Assembly (NCBI GenBank): GCA_913052425.1
Contig: CAJXEG010000019.1
Span: 1-13,971, forward strand
DNA length: 13,971 nucleotides
Source: an uncultured Flavobacteriaceae bacterium
GTDB taxonomy: Bacteria; Bacteroidota; Bacteroidia; Flavobacteriales; Flavobacteriaceae
Direction: 5' to 3'
Positions 6,314 to 13,936 of this stretch are shown in pieces (within the stretch, counting starts at the first letter, position 1; the number at the start of each line of letters is the position of its first letter). The notes under the pieces are model-generated. The model searched no databases, was not told the origin of the DNA, and saw only the letters and a list, made by a program, of their open reading frames with translations. Both the position numbers and the translations under genes were made by a program.

Positions 6314-7977
6314 TGGAATTACAATATTGGATTTGGATTGCCGTAGGACTCAGCTTTACTTTATACATTGCAATTGCTATCATAACCAGGGCTTCTTCTA
6401 CAGGTGAATTTTACATTGCTGGAAAAGGAGTGCATCCACTTGCAAACGGAATGGCTACAGCTGCCGACTGGATGTCTGCGGCTTCTTTTATTTCCATGGC
6501 CGGGATTATTTCTTTTAACGGTTATGACGGATCGGTCTATTTGATGGGCTGGACAGGAGGCTATGTTTTATTGGCCCTTTTACTGGCTCCCTATCTAAGA
6601 AAATTTGGAAAATTTACAGTTCCCGATTTTATTGGTGATCGCTATTATTCCAATGTAGCCCGTGGAGTTGCCGTATTTTGTGCCTTAATTGTTTCGTTTA
6701 CCTATATCGCGGGGCAAATGCGTGGCGTTGGGGTGGTTTTCTCTCGTTACTTAGAGGTAGACATTACCACAGGTGTACTCATAGGAATGTTGATTGTTCT
6801 CTTCTATGCCGTTTTGGGTGGAATGAAGGGCATCACTTATACTCAGGTAGCTCAGTACTGCGTCCTGATTTTTGCATTTATGCTGCCCGCCATATTCATC
6901 TCATTGATGGTCACTGGAAACGTGATCCCTCAAATCGGTTTTGGATCAACTGGCAACGATGGGGTTTACTTATTGAATAAGTTAGATGGTTTGCATCGTG
7001 AACTCGGTTTCCACGAATACACCTCAGGAAGAAAATCTACATTAGATGTATTCCTTATTACTGCCGCACTGATGGTGGGAACTGCAGGATTACCTCACGT
7101 AATCGTTCGATTTTTTACGGTAAAAAAAGTAAGCGATGCGCGTAAATCAGCCGGTTGGGCCTTGCTTTTTATTGCCATTTTGTACACCACGGCTCCGGCA
7201 GTAGCGGTTTTTTCTCGAACCAACCTGATAGAAACCGTAAGCAATAAAGCTTACGCTACACTTCCCGGGTGGTTTGACAAATGGGAAGCCACTGGACTGA
7301 TTTCCTACGAAGACAAAAACCAGGATGGCCTGGTGCAATATGTTGCCGATCCACAAATCAATGAACTGAAAGTTGATGCAGACATTATGGTATTGGCCAA
7401 TCCTGAGATTGCCGATTTACCCAATTGGGTAATTGCCATCATGGCCGCAGGAGCATTGGCTGCTGCGCTATCTACTGCTGCAGGACTCTTACTCGTGATT
7501 TCTTCCTCTGTATCCCACGACTTGATCAAAAAAATGATCAAACCCGATGTGAGTGAAAAAGGAGAATTGATTGCTGCACGATTGTCCGCTGTAGGAGCTG
7601 TGATGTTGGCTGCCTATTTTGGCATTAATCCCCCGGGCTTTGTTGCCGCTACGGTCGCACTGGCTTTTGGTTTGGCCGCCGCTTCCTTCTTTCCCGCTAT
7701 TGTTATGGGAATTTTCAGTAAAAAAATGAACATGGAAGGGGCTATCGCTGGGATGGTGGTTGGAATTTTATTGATGTTATTCTATATGACCAAATTCAAA
7801 TTCGGATGGTTTGGTGGTGGATCCGAAAAAGACTGGTGGTTTGGCATTTCCCCCGAAGGCTTTGGCTCTTTTGCTATGTTGGTCAACTTTGTGGTGTCCA
7901 TTATCATTTCTAAATTTACTCCGGAACCCGACTCTGAAATTCAAAAATTAGTTGAAAACATCAGAAATCCAGATTAA
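6313..7977 (+). CDS. Sodium:solute symporter, VC_2705 / ActP-like subfamily
   Basis: This 554-residue SSS-family protein has about 13 helices and uses the sodium gradient to import a small solute. Seen in order: ASSTGEFYIAGKGVHPLANG (28-47) and MATAADWMSAASFISMAG, typical of the acetate/ActP-like branch. Then come FGKFTVPDFIGDRYYS, a conserved VGTAGLPHVIVRFFTVK, and LAAALSTAAGLLLVISSSVS in the back half. Between two helices is a hydrophilic insert of about 60 residues (about 310-370) with an EF-hand-like loop D334-K-N336-Q-D338-G339. This insert is, as I recall, normal for the DUF4212-linked subfamily. The substrate could be acetate or another short carboxylate, but no acetyl-CoA synthetase gene lies nearby. 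Translation is coupled to DUF4212, and the esterase follows 10 bases downstream. Confidence 0.93.
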   Translation: MELQYWIWIAVGLSFTLYIAIAIITRASSTGEFYIAGKGVHPLANGMATAADWMSAASFISMAGIISFNGYDGSVYLMGWTGGYVLLALLLAPYLRKFGKFTVPDFIGDRYYSNVARGVAVFCALIVSFTYIAGQMRGVGVVFSRYLEVDITTGVLIGMLIVLFYAVLGGMKGITYTQVAQYCVLIFAFMLPAIFISLMVTGNVIPQIGFGSTGNDGVYLLNKLDGLHRELGFHEYTSGRKSTLDVFLITAALMVGTAGLPHVIVRFFTVKKVSDARKSAGWALLFIAILYTTAPAVAVFSRTNLIETVSNKAYATLPGWFDKWEATGLISYEDKNQDGLVQYVADPQINELKVDADIMVLANPEIADLPNWVIAIMAAGALAAALSTAAGLLLVISSSVSHDLIKKMIKPDVSEKGELIAARLSAVGAVMLAAYFGINPPGFVAATVALAFGLAAASFFPAIVMGIFSKKMNMEGAIAGMVVGILLMLFYMTKFKFGWFGGGSEKDWWFGISPEGFGSFAMLVNFVVSIIISKFTPEPDSEIQKLVENIRNPD

Positions 7978-7987
7978 GATCAAATGC

Positions 7988-8719
7988 ATGAATAGAACTA
8001 AAATCCTATTGCCTCTGATCACCCTGATTGCTTCTCAAAGTATTTCAGCCCAAGAAAAAAAACCGCTCGATAATATTAACGTAACCGAAGTCTTAATGCA
8101 TTTGGACTGGCCGAGAATGGACTATTTTGTTGATCAAAACAAATCAGTAGACCTTGGTAAAAATGATGGTCGAGTAGTGTTTATGGGAAACTCTATCACC
8201 CAAGGCTGGGCTCAATACATGCCTGAAATGTTTGACAATCAAACCTATATCAATAGGGGGATTGGTGGGCAGACAACTCCTCAGATGTTGTTGCGATTCA
8301 GACAGGATGTGATTGACCTTCAACCTGAATTAGTGGTCATATTGGCCGGAACCAACGATATAGCTGGTAATACGCCACTAAAGGATTTGGAAACCGTAGC
8401 GGGTCATTTGTTTTCAATGGCGGAGTTGGCGCGTGCGCACGACATCAAAGTGATATTGTGTTCTGTAGTTCCTGCAGCAGAATATCCGTGGAGAAAGGGT
8501 AAAAGCCCCGACACTAAAATTCCTCAACTCAACAAAATGATTCAAGACTATTGTGATGAAAATCACGCTCATTACTTGGATTATTTTAGTGCTATGACCG
8601 ATGGTAAAAATGGTTTGATCGAAAGCTATGGTTACGATGGTGTTCACCCCGACGAAGACGGTTATAAGGTCATGGCCGAATTGGTTGAAAATGCCATCGA
8701 TCAATTGCTCGACCGATAA
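7988..8719 (+). CDS. Secreted SGNH/GDSL hydrolase (probable carbohydrate or acyl esterase)
   Basis: The product has 243 residues. A Sec signal peptide spans 1-22 (hydrophobic ILLPLITLIA, cleavage likely after S-I-S-A-Q). All SGNH blocks are present: block I FMGNSITQGW with nucleophile Ser69, block II with Gly91 in NRGIGGQT, block III GTND with Asn123, and block V DGVHPDEDGY with Asp217 and His220. The enzyme should therefore be catalytically competent and periplasmic or surface-exposed. Relatives include deacetylases of polysaccharides and sialic acids as well as lysophospholipases, so the substrate is open. ATG 7988 was chosen because it gives a clean signal peptide. An in-frame TTG at 7952 lies inside the symporter gene, and ATG 7984 is followed at once by a stop. 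It begins 10 bases after the symporter stop and converges on cutC with an 11-base gap. No terminator is visible. Confidence 0.92.
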   Translation: MNRTKILLPLITLIASQSISAQEKKPLDNINVTEVLMHLDWPRMDYFVDQNKSVDLGKNDGRVVFMGNSITQGWAQYMPEMFDNQTYINRGIGGQTTPQMLLRFRQDVIDLQPELVVILAGTNDIAGNTPLKDLETVAGHLFSMAELARAHDIKVILCSVVPAAEYPWRKGKSPDTKIPQLNKMIQDYCDENHAHYLDYFSAMTDGKNGLIESYGYDGVHPDEDGYKVMAELVENAIDQLLDR

Positions 8720-8730
8720 GCTATTATACA

Positions 8731-9417
8731 TCAACCGAAGTTGGAGGCTGTGGTCACAACCTTTTTGATGATTTCAAGATCAGAGATGGGTTCACCCTGA
8801 GCTGTTTTATCTGATCCCTTAGCTGAGAGGTGTATTTCACTAAAACCTGCTTTAAAAAAAAGTTCACAGTTTTGGTCGTTGATCCCACCCCCTGGCATAA
8901 TCACCAGTTGATTTTTTGCAATGTTTTGAAGTTCAACCAATAAATCCAATCCCGCTAATGCTGTGTTTTGCTGTCCTGAGGTCAAGACTCTGTCAAAACC
9001 TAAACCCATTATTCTTTTTAAGGATTCCTTGGGTTGGAGGATTCGGTCAAAGGCCCTGTGAAAGGTCAAATCTAGGGGATTTGCCATTTTCACCCAGTTT
9101 TTTAGTGTAGTCAGGGGTAGGGAATGATCTTCGTTTAGTGCTCCCATGACGATCCCATCTGCACCCAATGATTTGGCCATTTCAATTTGAGCTGCCGTTG
9201 TTTTAATTTCCTCGGGCGTGTAGACAAAGTTTCCACGACGAGGACGAATCAGTACATGAACAGGAATCGGAGTTTGATCCAATACATCTTTCAGAAATTT
9301 TGAGGAGGGGGTAAGCCCATCTTCCAGTAAATTTTCACAAAGTTCCAGTCTGGAAGCCCCACCATCAATGGCATTGGACAGAGAAGTTTTGGAAGTACAA
9401 CAGATTTCAATAATCAC
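8731..9417 (-). CDS. cutC: CutC family protein (copper homeostasis protein / TIM barrel)
   Basis: This 228-residue cytoplasmic TIM-barrel protein has the CutC landmarks: IEICCTS at the start, GASRLELCENLLEDGLTPS (20-38), VLIRPRRGNFVY (55-66), LTFHRAFD (117-124), RVLTSGQ (143-149) and VIMPGGGI (172-179). It is slightly shorter than E. coli CutC (about 248). The name comes from copper-sensitive E. coli mutants, but the copper role of CutC is disputed, and the barrel fold would also suit an enzyme acting on a small phosphorylated or sugar compound. The start is GTG 9417, because homologs begin at the (M/V)IIEIC strand and no ATG lies upstream in frame. The gene is alone on the minus strand between two forward operons, divergent from the nagB fusion. 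Confidence 0.9.
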   Translation of the reverse strand: MIIEICCTSKTSLSNAIDGGASRLELCENLLEDGLTPSSKFLKDVLDQTPIPVHVLIRPRRGNFVYTPEEIKTTAAQIEMAKSLGADGIVMGALNEDHSLPLTTLKNWVKMANPLDLTFHRAFDRILQPKESLKRIMGLGFDRVLTSGQQNTALAGLDLLVELQNIAKNQLVIMPGGGINDQNCELFFKAGFSEIHLSAKGSDKTAQGEPISDLEIIKKVVTTASNFG

Positions 9418-9518
9418 AAAAAATATTTTTTGTCTTTAGGAATGTAAGTTTAGTATAATTTGTTGTTTTTTTCTGATTTCACAGCTTAATTTTTAATTAA
9501 ACTTCAATTAAATAGACC

Positions 9519-9526
9519 TATATTTA
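9519..9526 (+). promoter_or_regulatory. Weak candidate -7 box upstream of nagB fusion
   Basis: TATATTTA matches TAnnTTTG except for the last base and lies 34 bases before ATG 9561. The cutC-nagB gap (9418-9560) is extremely A/T-rich, so chance matches are likely. I see no clear operator or palindrome there. Confidence 0.22.
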
Positions 9527-9560
9527 TGGGTTTCAAATAATACTTTATAGAGGCCTATAA

Positions 9561-11477
9561 ATGAAAAAAGATAAAATCTTATATCAGTTTCCCGGTGCTT
9601 TCGAGGAATATCGATTCGAAAAGCTTCACAATGTTACCGTCGACTCATCTTTAACCGGCTCTTTAGCCGTTGCCGACGAAATAGCAGCGCTTATCAGAGA
9701 TAAACAAGCCAAAGGCCTGCCTTGTGTTTTGGGGCTGGCTACAGGGTCTTCTCCGATCAGTGTATACAATCAGTTGATTAAACTCCACAAAGAAGAAGGT
9801 TTGAGTTTTAAAAATGTGATCACATTTAACCTTGATGAATATTATGGGCTTGAACCCAATGACATCAACAGTTATCACTTTTTTATGCATGAAAATCTTT
9901 TTGACCACATTGATGTACCAGCAGAGAACATCAACATACCCTCAGGGATCATTGAACAAAGCCAAGTGAGGGACTACTGCAAGGGCTATGAAAAAAAGAT
10001 AGACGACTTGGGTGGGCTTGATTTCCAATTGTTGGGAATCGGAAGAACCGGTCATGTTGGCTTTAACGAACCCGGATCCAACATCAACTCTCAAACCCGT
10101 TTTGTTACCCTAGACCACCTTACACGTTATGATGCTGCAGGAGCTTTTTATGGTATTGAAAATGTCCCCAGTAAGGCCATCACCATGGGGATTAAAACTA
10201 TTCTTTCTGCCAAACGTATTGTGCTTTTGGCATGGGGAATCAATAAAAGTGAAATCATACAGAAGGCGGTTGAAGGTGCTTTAACCCCCAACATTCCCAC
10301 CACCTACCTTCAAAAACACGATAACACCACTTTGGTTTTAGACCATCAAGCGGCCTCGGGATTGACCCGAATCAAAACCCCTTGGATTACCGGAAATTGT
10401 GATTGGGCCGAAATTTCCAATCAATGTAAGGCGGTCTATTGGCTGTGTAAAAAAACCAACAAATCCATCTTAAAGCTTACAGAAGAGGACTACAATCAAA
10501 ATGGAATGTCAGAGCTTTTGAACTTAGAGGGCAATTATTATGACCTCAACATCAAAATGTTCAATCGCTTACAAAATACCATCACGGGTTGGCCCGGAGG
10601 AAAACCCAATGCCGATGACAGTAAACGACCAGAGCGTGCACTGCCTGATCCAAAAAGATGCATCATCTTTAGTCCTCATCCCGATGATGACGTGATTTCA
10701 ATGGGAGGAACTTTTGACCGCTTGGTAGCGCAAGGGCATGAAGTTCATGTGGCCTACCAAACCTCAGGAAACATTGCTGTATCTGATGACGAGGCACTTA
10801 AGTATATTGAGGTAATTTCTGACATCAGTGAAGACCCTTCTGTCTATACCGATTTAAAAAACGAGTTGTTGCACAAAGAAAAAAACACCATGGATTCTTT
10901 AGCTTTGAGAAAGCTAAAAGGAACCATCAGAAAAAGAGAGTCTTTGGCAGCCACGCGTTATATCGGAATTCCCGACGATCAAGTTCATTTCTTAAACCTT
11001 CCCTTTTATGAGAGCGGTAAAATCAAAAAAAATCCGCCCTCACAACAAGACATTGACATTACCAATCAACTGATCCAATCGGTGAAACCCCACCAAATAT
11101 TTGCGGCTGGTGATCTGGCCGATCCTCACGGAACCCACCGCATATGTTTAAACATATTATTTGATTCCATAGATCAACTCAAGTCAGAATCCTTTATGAA
11201 GGACTGTTGGGTTTGGCTCTACAGAGGAGCTTGGCAAGAATTCGAAGTACACGAAATCGAAATGGCGGTTCCCATGAGTCCCGACCAAGTTTTACGAAAG
11301 CGAAAAGCCATATTCTACCACCAATCCCAAAAGGACAGCGTGATGTTTCAAGGGAGCGATGATCGTGAGTTTTGGGTTCGTGCCGAGGACAGAAACCGTT
11401 TGACTGCAAAACGATACAGAGACTTGGGGCTTTCAGATTATCAGGCGATGGAGTTATTTCAGCGTTATCATTATTAA
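9561..11477 (+). CDS. nagB: Glucosamine-6-phosphate deaminase fused to PIG-L/LmbE-type deacetylase domain
   Basis: This cytoplasmic protein of 638 residues has two enzyme domains. Residues about 20-290 are NagB, which converts GlcN-6-P to fructose-6-P and ammonia. They show the phosphate-binding LATGSSP (59-65), the catalytic-base region FNLDEYYG with Asp92, and GIGRTGHVGFNEPG (159-172) with His165 and Glu170. E. coli NagB has Asp141 two places before the His, and here that place is Thr163. I believe this is usual in the fused Bacteroidota type. Residues about 366-540 are a PIG-L domain with the zinc motif H373-P-D375-D376-D and the later His pair in PHGTH (H523, H526). Relatives remove N-acetyl groups from GlcNAc derivatives. 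A conserved-looking tail (about 545-638) follows. One protein might turn GlcNAc-6-P into Fru-6-P, but the substrate of the second domain is unproven. It leads the GMC/subunit 3 operon with a 26-base gap. Confidence 0.93.
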   Translation: MKKDKILYQFPGAFEEYRFEKLHNVTVDSSLTGSLAVADEIAALIRDKQAKGLPCVLGLATGSSPISVYNQLIKLHKEEGLSFKNVITFNLDEYYGLEPNDINSYHFFMHENLFDHIDVPAENINIPSGIIEQSQVRDYCKGYEKKIDDLGGLDFQLLGIGRTGHVGFNEPGSNINSQTRFVTLDHLTRYDAAGAFYGIENVPSKAITMGIKTILSAKRIVLLAWGINKSEIIQKAVEGALTPNIPTTYLQKHDNTTLVLDHQAASGLTRIKTPWITGNCDWAEISNQCKAVYWLCKKTNKSILKLTEEDYNQNGMSELLNLEGNYYDLNIKMFNRLQNTITGWPGGKPNADDSKRPERALPDPKRCIIFSPHPDDDVISMGGTFDRLVAQGHEVHVAYQTSGNIAVSDDEALKYIEVISDISEDPSVYTDLKNELLHKEKNTMDSLALRKLKGTIRKRESLAATRYIGIPDDQVHFLNLPFYESGKIKKNPPSQQDIDITNQLIQSVKPHQIFAAGDLADPHGTHRICLNILFDSIDQLKSESFMKDCWVWLYRGAWQEFEVHEIEMAVPMSPDQVLRKRKAIFYHQSQKDSVMFQGSDDREFWVRAEDRNRLTAKRYRDLGLSDYQAMELFQRYHY

Positions 11478-11503
11478 ATTTTAATACGACGAAGAGTATT
11501 ATT

Positions 11504-13222
11504 ATGGAGATCATTGAAAATCAAAAAAAATACGATGTGGTGATTGTCGGATCTGGAGCCGGCGGAGGGATGGCCACCAAAATTTTGGCCGAAGCGGGAC
11601 TTAAAGTCGCTCTCGTAGAAGCAGGGCCCTATTTTGATCCCGCCAACCCCGAACAACAGACCCAATTCAAGTGGCCCTATGAGTCCCCCAGAAGAGGGGC
11701 TTCTAACAAAAGACCTTTTGGTGACTTTGATACAGCCTACGGAGGTTGGGAAATAGAGGGAGAACCCTATACCCACCATGGAGATACCAAGTTCGATTGG
11801 TTTCGTTCGCGTATGCTTGGGGGGAGAACCAATCACTGGGGGAGGATATCTTTGCGATTTGGCCCCCGGGATTTTAAAAGCAAGGACCGTGACGGTTTGG
11901 GCGAAAATTGGCCCATCGGTTATAATGACCTCAAACCCTTTTACGATAAAGTGGATCAACTCATTGGTGTATTTGGAACCAAGGAAAACATTCCCAATGA
12001 ACCGGATGGTTTTTTTCTTCCTCCTCCAAAACCCAGATTGCACGAACTCTATTATATCAAGGGAGCTAAAAAGTCTCAAGTACCTGTGATTCCTGCAAGG
12101 CTTTCTGTTTTAACCAAGCGAATCAACAACGACCGTGGTGTCTGTTTTTATTGTGGCCAGTGTAATCGATCCTGTTCGGTCTATGCCGATTTTTCTGCCG
12201 GTTCTTGCCTGATCTTTCCCGCCCAAAAAAGTGGTGGACAAGTTGATCTCTACGTCAATAGTATGGTCAAAGAGGTCACTGTCGATGAAAACGGAAAAGC
12301 AACAGGAGTCAACTACGTCAGTAAAGACGATAATCGAGAATACAGCATCAAGGGTAGGGTGGTCGTTTTGGCGGCCTCGGCTTGTAGTACTGCTAGAATT
12401 TTATTAAACTCAAAAAGCTCACAACATCCCAACGGATTGGGTAATTCGAGTGATTTGGTAGGAAAATACCTACATGATTCGACCGGATCAGACCGCATGG
12501 CTTTTATCCCCGATTTGATGAATCGAAAACGATACAATGAAGATGGTGTGGGAGGAATGCACGTTTATACCCCTTGGTGGTTGGACAATAAGAAGCTGAA
12601 TTTCCCCAGAGGATATCACCTCGAAGTTTGGGGAGGTATGGGAATGCCTTCCTATGGATTTGGTTTTGACCCCAATATGTTCAACAGCTTCTTTGGAGAA
12701 AAGGTAGGAGGTTATGGAGATCATCTTAGGGATGATGTGAAAAAATACTACGGTTCTTTGGTGGGGCTCTCCGGTAGGGGGGAATCTATTGCCATGAAAG
12801 ACAATTATTGTGAGATTGATCCCGATACCGTAGATGAATACGGGATACCTGTTTTACGCTTTAATTACAAATGGTCTGATTTTGAAAAAAAGCAGGCTGT
12901 TCATATGCACGACACTTTCGAGGAGATTTTTGAGAATATGGGCGGCATAGTCGTGGGGGAAAAGCCCGGTGCGGACAAAGACTTTGGTCTTCACACCCCC
13001 GGGAGGATCATCCACGAAGTGGGGACTACCCGTATGGGAAGCGATCCCAAAACTTCGGTGGTCAACGAATTTGAACGTTTACACGATGTAGATAATGTTT
13101 TTGTTGTAGATGCAGGACCTTTTGTATCTCAGGCAGACAAAAATCCAACTTGGACCATTATGGCCCTCTCTTGGAGAACCTCCGAATTTATCATTGAGGA
13201 ATTAAAAAAACAAAATATCTAA
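11504..13222 (+). CDS. GMC-family FAD oxidoreductase with Fe-S-type cysteine cluster (sugar dehydrogenase)
   Basis: The product is 572 residues. A dinucleotide-binding motif starts the protein (VVIVGSGAGGG, G16/G18/G21), followed by the acidic end of strand two (VALVEAG). GMC signatures follow: LGGRTNHWG (105-113) and, in the C-terminal domain, HEVGTTRMG with His504 and DKNPTWTIMAL with Asn547, the expected catalytic His/Asn pair. A segment C214-F-Y-C217-G-Q-C220-N-R-S-C224 (CxxCxxCxxxC) suggests an iron-sulfur cluster that passes electrons on, as in the large subunits of FAD glucose or gluconate dehydrogenases. It is thus a dehydrogenase rather than an oxidase. No signal peptide is seen, and the next gene supplies an export signal. 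ATG 11504 is chosen because it sits just before the FAD strand. The longer open frame back to 11372 overlaps nagB. The sugar substrate is unknown, and glycoside 3-oxidation is one option for this group. Confidence 0.92.
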   Translation: MEIIENQKKYDVVIVGSGAGGGMATKILAEAGLKVALVEAGPYFDPANPEQQTQFKWPYESPRRGASNKRPFGDFDTAYGGWEIEGEPYTHHGDTKFDWFRSRMLGGRTNHWGRISLRFGPRDFKSKDRDGLGENWPIGYNDLKPFYDKVDQLIGVFGTKENIPNEPDGFFLPPPKPRLHELYYIKGAKKSQVPVIPARLSVLTKRINNDRGVCFYCGQCNRSCSVYADFSAGSCLIFPAQKSGGQVDLYVNSMVKEVTVDENGKATGVNYVSKDDNREYSIKGRVVVLAASACSTARILLNSKSSQHPNGLGNSSDLVGKYLHDSTGSDRMAFIPDLMNRKRYNEDGVGGMHVYTPWWLDNKKLNFPRGYHLEVWGGMGMPSYGFGFDPNMFNSFFGEKVGGYGDHLRDDVKKYYGSLVGLSGRGESIAMKDNYCEIDPDTVDEYGIPVLRFNYKWSDFEKKQAVHMHDTFEEIFENMGGIVVGEKPGADKDFGLHTPGRIIHEVGTTRMGSDPKTSVVNEFERLHDVDNVFVVDAGPFVSQADKNPTWTIMALSWRTSEFIIEELKKQNI

Positions 13223-13225
13223 GTC

Positions 13226-13924
13226 ATGGAAAGAAGAGAAAGCATAAAGGCCATGATGTTGGGGTCTTTTGGAACCGGACTATTAATGCAAAGTTGTCTG
13301 GATACCCCCCCAAAACAATTGCAAGAAAAAATATGGAAATACCAATACGGTAGAACTCCAGATGAAGCAGCTCACGATCAAAAACTTCTGGGACAACAAT
13401 TTTTTGATGAAAGTGAAATGGAGTCGATCACCCGCTTGGCCAACTTAATTCTTCCTTCCCATGATGATGGTTCCATTGAAGAGGCCGAGGTTCCTGGATT
13501 TATTGAATTTATTGCCAAAGACATTCCATCCCTTCAAAAACCGCTTAAAACCGGATTAAAATGGCTCGAGCAAGAATCTAAACAACAGTTTGAAAAAGCT
13601 TTTGTAGATTGCTCCGAAGCCCATCAAAAATCAATATTAGATTCCATCGCATACGAAATTGAGGATGTTGAGGAACAACCCGAGGGAATCGCATTTTTCT
13701 CATTGATCAGAGATTTGGTCGTTACGGGATATTTTACCTCAGCGGTTGGGTTAAAAGATCTCGGTTATGTGGGAAATACCCCAAATGTTTGGGATGGTGT
13801 GCCGTACCAGGTATTGAAAGAGCACGATGTGGCTTATGACGAGGCATGGTTGGCCAAGTGTATTGATCAAAATACACGCAATGAAATTGCCAAATGGGAT
13901 GAAAATGGTAATTTCATAAACTAA
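13226..13924 (+). CDS. Gluconate 2-dehydrogenase subunit 3-like lipoprotein, partner of the GMC enzyme
   Basis: The product is 232 residues. The N-terminus MERRESIKAMMLGSFGTGLL combines a twin-arginine-like start (R3-R4-E-S-I-K) with a lipobox-like LMQSC ending at Cys24. A Tat-exported lipoprotein is therefore likely. The rest (about 55-200) is helical and charged, with a segment MESITRLANLILPSHDDGSI typical of the gluconate 2-dehydrogenase subunit 3 family (PF13618). These small subunits bind the GMC flavoprotein and help it fold or be exported. The gene starts three bases after the GMC stop, so the two are surely made together. The likely complex is a periplasmic, membrane-tethered sugar dehydrogenase that delivers electrons to a cytochrome c encoded elsewhere, since none is visible in this window. 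Confidence 0.9.
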   Translation: MERRESIKAMMLGSFGTGLLMQSCLDTPPKQLQEKIWKYQYGRTPDEAAHDQKLLGQQFFDESEMESITRLANLILPSHDDGSIEEAEVPGFIEFIAKDIPSLQKPLKTGLKWLEQESKQQFEKAFVDCSEAHQKSILDSIAYEIEDVEEQPEGIAFFSLIRDLVVTGYFTSAVGLKDLGYVGNTPNVWDGVPYQVLKEHDVAYDEAWLAKCIDQNTRNEIAKWDENGNFIN

Positions 13925-13936
13925 AACTCAAATATC

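Noticed and set aside
11474..12079. 201-codon reverse-strand open frame inside the GMC gene
   Set aside because: It is antisense to the FAD-binding half of a conserved enzyme and shows no recognisable motif or start signal.
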